A stretch of 39,457 nt of DNA from an archaeon (lineage in GTDB: Archaea > Thermoproteota > Nitrososphaeria > Nitrososphaerales > Gagatemarchaeaceae), in NCBI GenBank assembly GCA_021851265.1, contig JAJZIG010000004.1, forward strand, positions 1 through 39,457, written 5' to 3'. The translations under genes and the position numbers were made by a program. The notes beneath the pieces are model-generated. The model was given only the letters and a program-made list of their open reading frames with translations. It made no database searches and had not been told where the DNA came from. Below are positions 38,019 through 39,457 of the stretch, piece by piece. The first letter of the stretch is position 1; the number at the start of each line of letters is the position of its first letter.

Positions 38019-38662
38019 GTTTCTCGTCCAAGTGGCAGAGGAAAGACCAGGGCCCTGGCTTGGTGGACAGGCTAAGGGGAACGGTCAGGCCCCCGACGCC
38101 GCTGAAATCCCAGATTGAGCAGGCAAACAGGCAAATCAGGCTGCTCATCTCTCAGCTTGATAGCACAGTCAACAGAATCAAGCAGCGCGACTCGACCATC
38201 TTCAAGAACGTGGTATCCTCTCTCGCGAAGCACGACATGCAGCATGCAGCGGTTTACGCCAACGAGCTCTCCGAAGTGCGCAAGATGGGAAAGATGGTGA
38301 CCCAGGCACAGCTGGCCATGGAGCAGATTTCGCTTAGACTAGGGACCATCACCGACCTTGGTGAGATAGCCAACACGCTGGCCCCTGCGGTCTCGGTCAT
38401 CAAGAACATGAAGGAGGGCCTGAGCAGCGCGCTTCCAGACGCCGACAGGGAAATCAGCGAGATATCTGGCCTCCTCAGCAGCGTCCTCGTGGACGCCAGC
38501 ACATCCGGAGGAATCTTCTTGAACTTCGACGCCGCCAACGAGGACGCACAGAGGGTCCTCGAAGAGGCTGCGGCTGTCGCAGAGCAAAGGATGAAGGACA
38601 GCTTCCCGGAGATACCAGTCGGGGTCTTCAGCCAGGATGAGAGCGAAGGTCTCACTGCTTAG
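38015..38662 (+). CDS. cdvB: CdvB-family ESCRT-III-like cell division protein
   Basis: This 215-residue protein is a homologue of CdvB/Snf7, which polymerises on membranes to constrict the division site or remodel vesicles in TACK archaea. Characteristic blocks are GLVDRLRGTVRPPTPLKSQIEQANRQIRLLISQLDS, RIKQRDSTIFKNVVSSLAKHDMQHAAVYANELSEVRKMGKMVTQAQLAMEQISLRLGTITDLGEI, NTLAPAVSVIKNMKEGLSSALPDADREISEISGLLSSVLVDASTSGGIFLNFDAANEDAQRVLEEAAAVAEQRMKDSFPEIPVG. It lacks the C-terminal winged helix that binds CdvA in Sulfolobus, so it resembles a CdvB1/B2-type paralog. FPEIP near the end may be a MIM2-like MIT-binding motif. ATG 38015. Confidence 0.9.
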   Translation: MSFSSKWQRKDQGPGLVDRLRGTVRPPTPLKSQIEQANRQIRLLISQLDSTVNRIKQRDSTIFKNVVSSLAKHDMQHAAVYANELSEVRKMGKMVTQAQLAMEQISLRLGTITDLGEIANTLAPAVSVIKNMKEGLSSALPDADREISEISGLLSSVLVDASTSGGIFLNFDAANEDAQRVLEEAAAVAEQRMKDSFPEIPVGVFSQDESEGLTA

Positions 38663-38735
38663 GCTGTGGATTCTCCGCGGCCACTGCACTATCATTTAAT
38701 GCAATGACCTTGACTGGCCCGCCACCTCGATTCGC

Positions 38736-38744
38736 TTAATATCG
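38736..38744 (+). promoter_or_regulatory. TATA-like box of the CAP-domain gene
   Basis: CTTAATATC is centred about 28 bp before the TTG at 38768. Confidence 0.4.
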
Positions 38745-38767
38745 GGAAGGTCGAGTCAGACCTTGGC

Positions 38768-39457
38768 TTGAAATTCGTCGGTGCGCGAACTCGCTCACTT
38801 TCAACGGACGGGCCGCCTTCATCGACGCCACCCAGCCGAAGAAGAAGGACGGGAGGGCTAATCATAGTGGTGCTGATTCTGGTGGCTGCGTCCGTGGTAG
38901 TCGACCCCTCACTGTCTGCCACTCTCGTACGTGATTACTCGGCCCTTGCCAGTCTGCTACCGGGAGGAAACTCAGCCTCGAGCATTTCAGTCGGAACAAG
39001 CACCGGAAGCTGTTCAAGCGCTGTCACAATCCTGCCACTGAGCAACCCAGACATAGTGAATGGATCCGCCGCCGTCGCATATCCTCCTGACTACTGCACC
39101 TTGGCGGAATACACACTCGCCCAGATTAACGCCGACAGGGCGGCTAACGGCACAGGGCCGGTCGCGCTTGGCTTCAACCGCGCTGCCCAGCAGCACGCCG
39201 ACTCAATGCTCTACTATTCCTACTTCAGTCACTTCGACACCCAGGGGTACAAACCGTACATGAGGTACACCCTCCTCGGTGGGCGCGGGGCTGATTTCGA
39301 GAACGTAGCATACTCGGAGTATTCGGCAGGTCTTTTTGGGCGTACGGTAGCCGTAGAAAGCGCGATTAAGAATCTGGAACACCTGATGGTCTATGACGAC
39401 GTGGTCTGCTGCAACAATGGCCACAGGGACAACATACTCAACCCACTCCACAACTTC
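38768..39457 (+). CDS. Membrane-anchored CAP (SCP/PR1) domain protein, 3' end outside the window
   Basis: The first 230 codons are present and open to the right edge. The N-terminus is a Pro/Ser/Thr/Arg-rich cytosolic tail, followed by one membrane segment (RTGGLIIVVLILVAASVVV). An outer linker rich in Ser, Gly and Thr follows, and then a CAP domain: YTLAQINADRAANGTGPVALGFNRAAQQHADSMLYYSYFSHFDTQGYKPYMRY, FENVAYSE, NLEHLMVYDDVVCCNNGHRDNILNP. The histidines, GxxxxS(H/Y)xDxxG and GHRxNIL segments match the family of cell-surface CAP proteins. It starts at TTG 38768, placed by a CTTAATATC box about 28 bp upstream. Its function in archaea is not known. Confidence 0.85.
   Translation, partial: MKFVGARTRSLSTDGPPSSTPPSRRRRTGGLIIVVLILVAASVVVDPSLSATLVRDYSALASLLPGGNSASSISVGTSTGSCSSAVTILPLSNPDIVNGSAAVAYPPDYCTLAEYTLAQINADRAANGTGPVALGFNRAAQQHADSMLYYSYFSHFDTQGYKPYMRYTLLGGRGADFENVAYSEYSAGLFGRTVAVESAIKNLEHLMVYDDVVCCNNGHRDNILNPLHNF

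Overview
The window reads as chromosomal DNA from a GC-rich archaeon of the TACK superphylum, most likely a Nitrososphaeria/Thaumarchaeota-related lineage, and probably a metagenome-derived genome. The main evidence is an ESCRT-III/CdvB division protein, a Bat-type (HTH_10) regulator, a DUF973 membrane protein, a class 1B-like PyrD in a pyrEDF cluster, and TATA-like boxes about 25-30 bp upstream of many start codons, often with no room for a Shine-Dalgarno site (leaderless genes). TTG and GTG starts are common. I see no rRNA, convincing tRNA, CRISPR array, insertion sequence or prophage.

Layout. 1-3.1 kb (minus strand): the start of a class II aldolase cut by the window edge, a short-chain dehydrogenase, and a bactofilin-like repeat protein whose stop overlaps a winged-helix regulator. 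3.1-6.4 kb (plus): a DUF1059 protein starting at TTG, a small unknown, a threonine dehydratase-type PLP enzyme, an unknown, and a Bat-type regulator. 6.4-9.7 kb (minus): thioredoxin, an hsp20 plus ArsR-type regulator pair, and an M32 carboxypeptidase. 9.8-17.4 kb (mixed strands): DUF1684, SIS isomerase, SfsA, RNase H-like, DUF973, a YgjP-like metallopeptidase, a small two-helix membrane protein, an aldo/keto reductase, ParB and MsrB, with relics of a methyltransferase and a nitroreductase between them. 17.6-23.6 kb: an HExxE protein, a cysteine-synthase/rhodanese fusion, an HtrA relic without its protease domain, a regulator, DUF192, a stand-alone MIT-domain protein and a zinc-ribbon/CBS protein.

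23.6-27.4 kb (minus): the pyrimidine cluster pyrE-pyrD-pyrF, which carries out the last three steps to UMP, then a nuclease-like protein and a phosphoribosyltransferase. At 27.41-27.63 kb there is a candidate structured RNA that matches no family I know, followed by about 1 kb with no recognisable gene. 28.7-30.4 kb: FKBP, small conserved proteins and a zinc ribbon. 30.5-33.2 kb (minus): a tight three-gene module of a helical protein, an SPFH protein with C-terminal zinc ribbons, and a zinc-ribbon/glycine-rich protein. 33.2-35.1 kb: DUF72 and DNA polymerase IV. 35.3-39.5 kb: a BtuF-like binding protein without a signal peptide, a broken membrane-protein gene, NAD(P)H-hydrate epimerase, cdvB with an unusual promoter dyad, and a CAP-domain protein cut by the window edge.

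The themes most worth following are the structured RNA, the SPFH/zinc-ribbon module, the Cdv/ESCRT components (a CdvB paralog whose TATA box lies inside an inverted repeat, and a single-domain MIT protein), the hsp20-regulator operon with tandem operator-like repeats, and four or five decayed genes in one 39-kb stretch. All functional statements come from reading motifs by eye. No searches were run.
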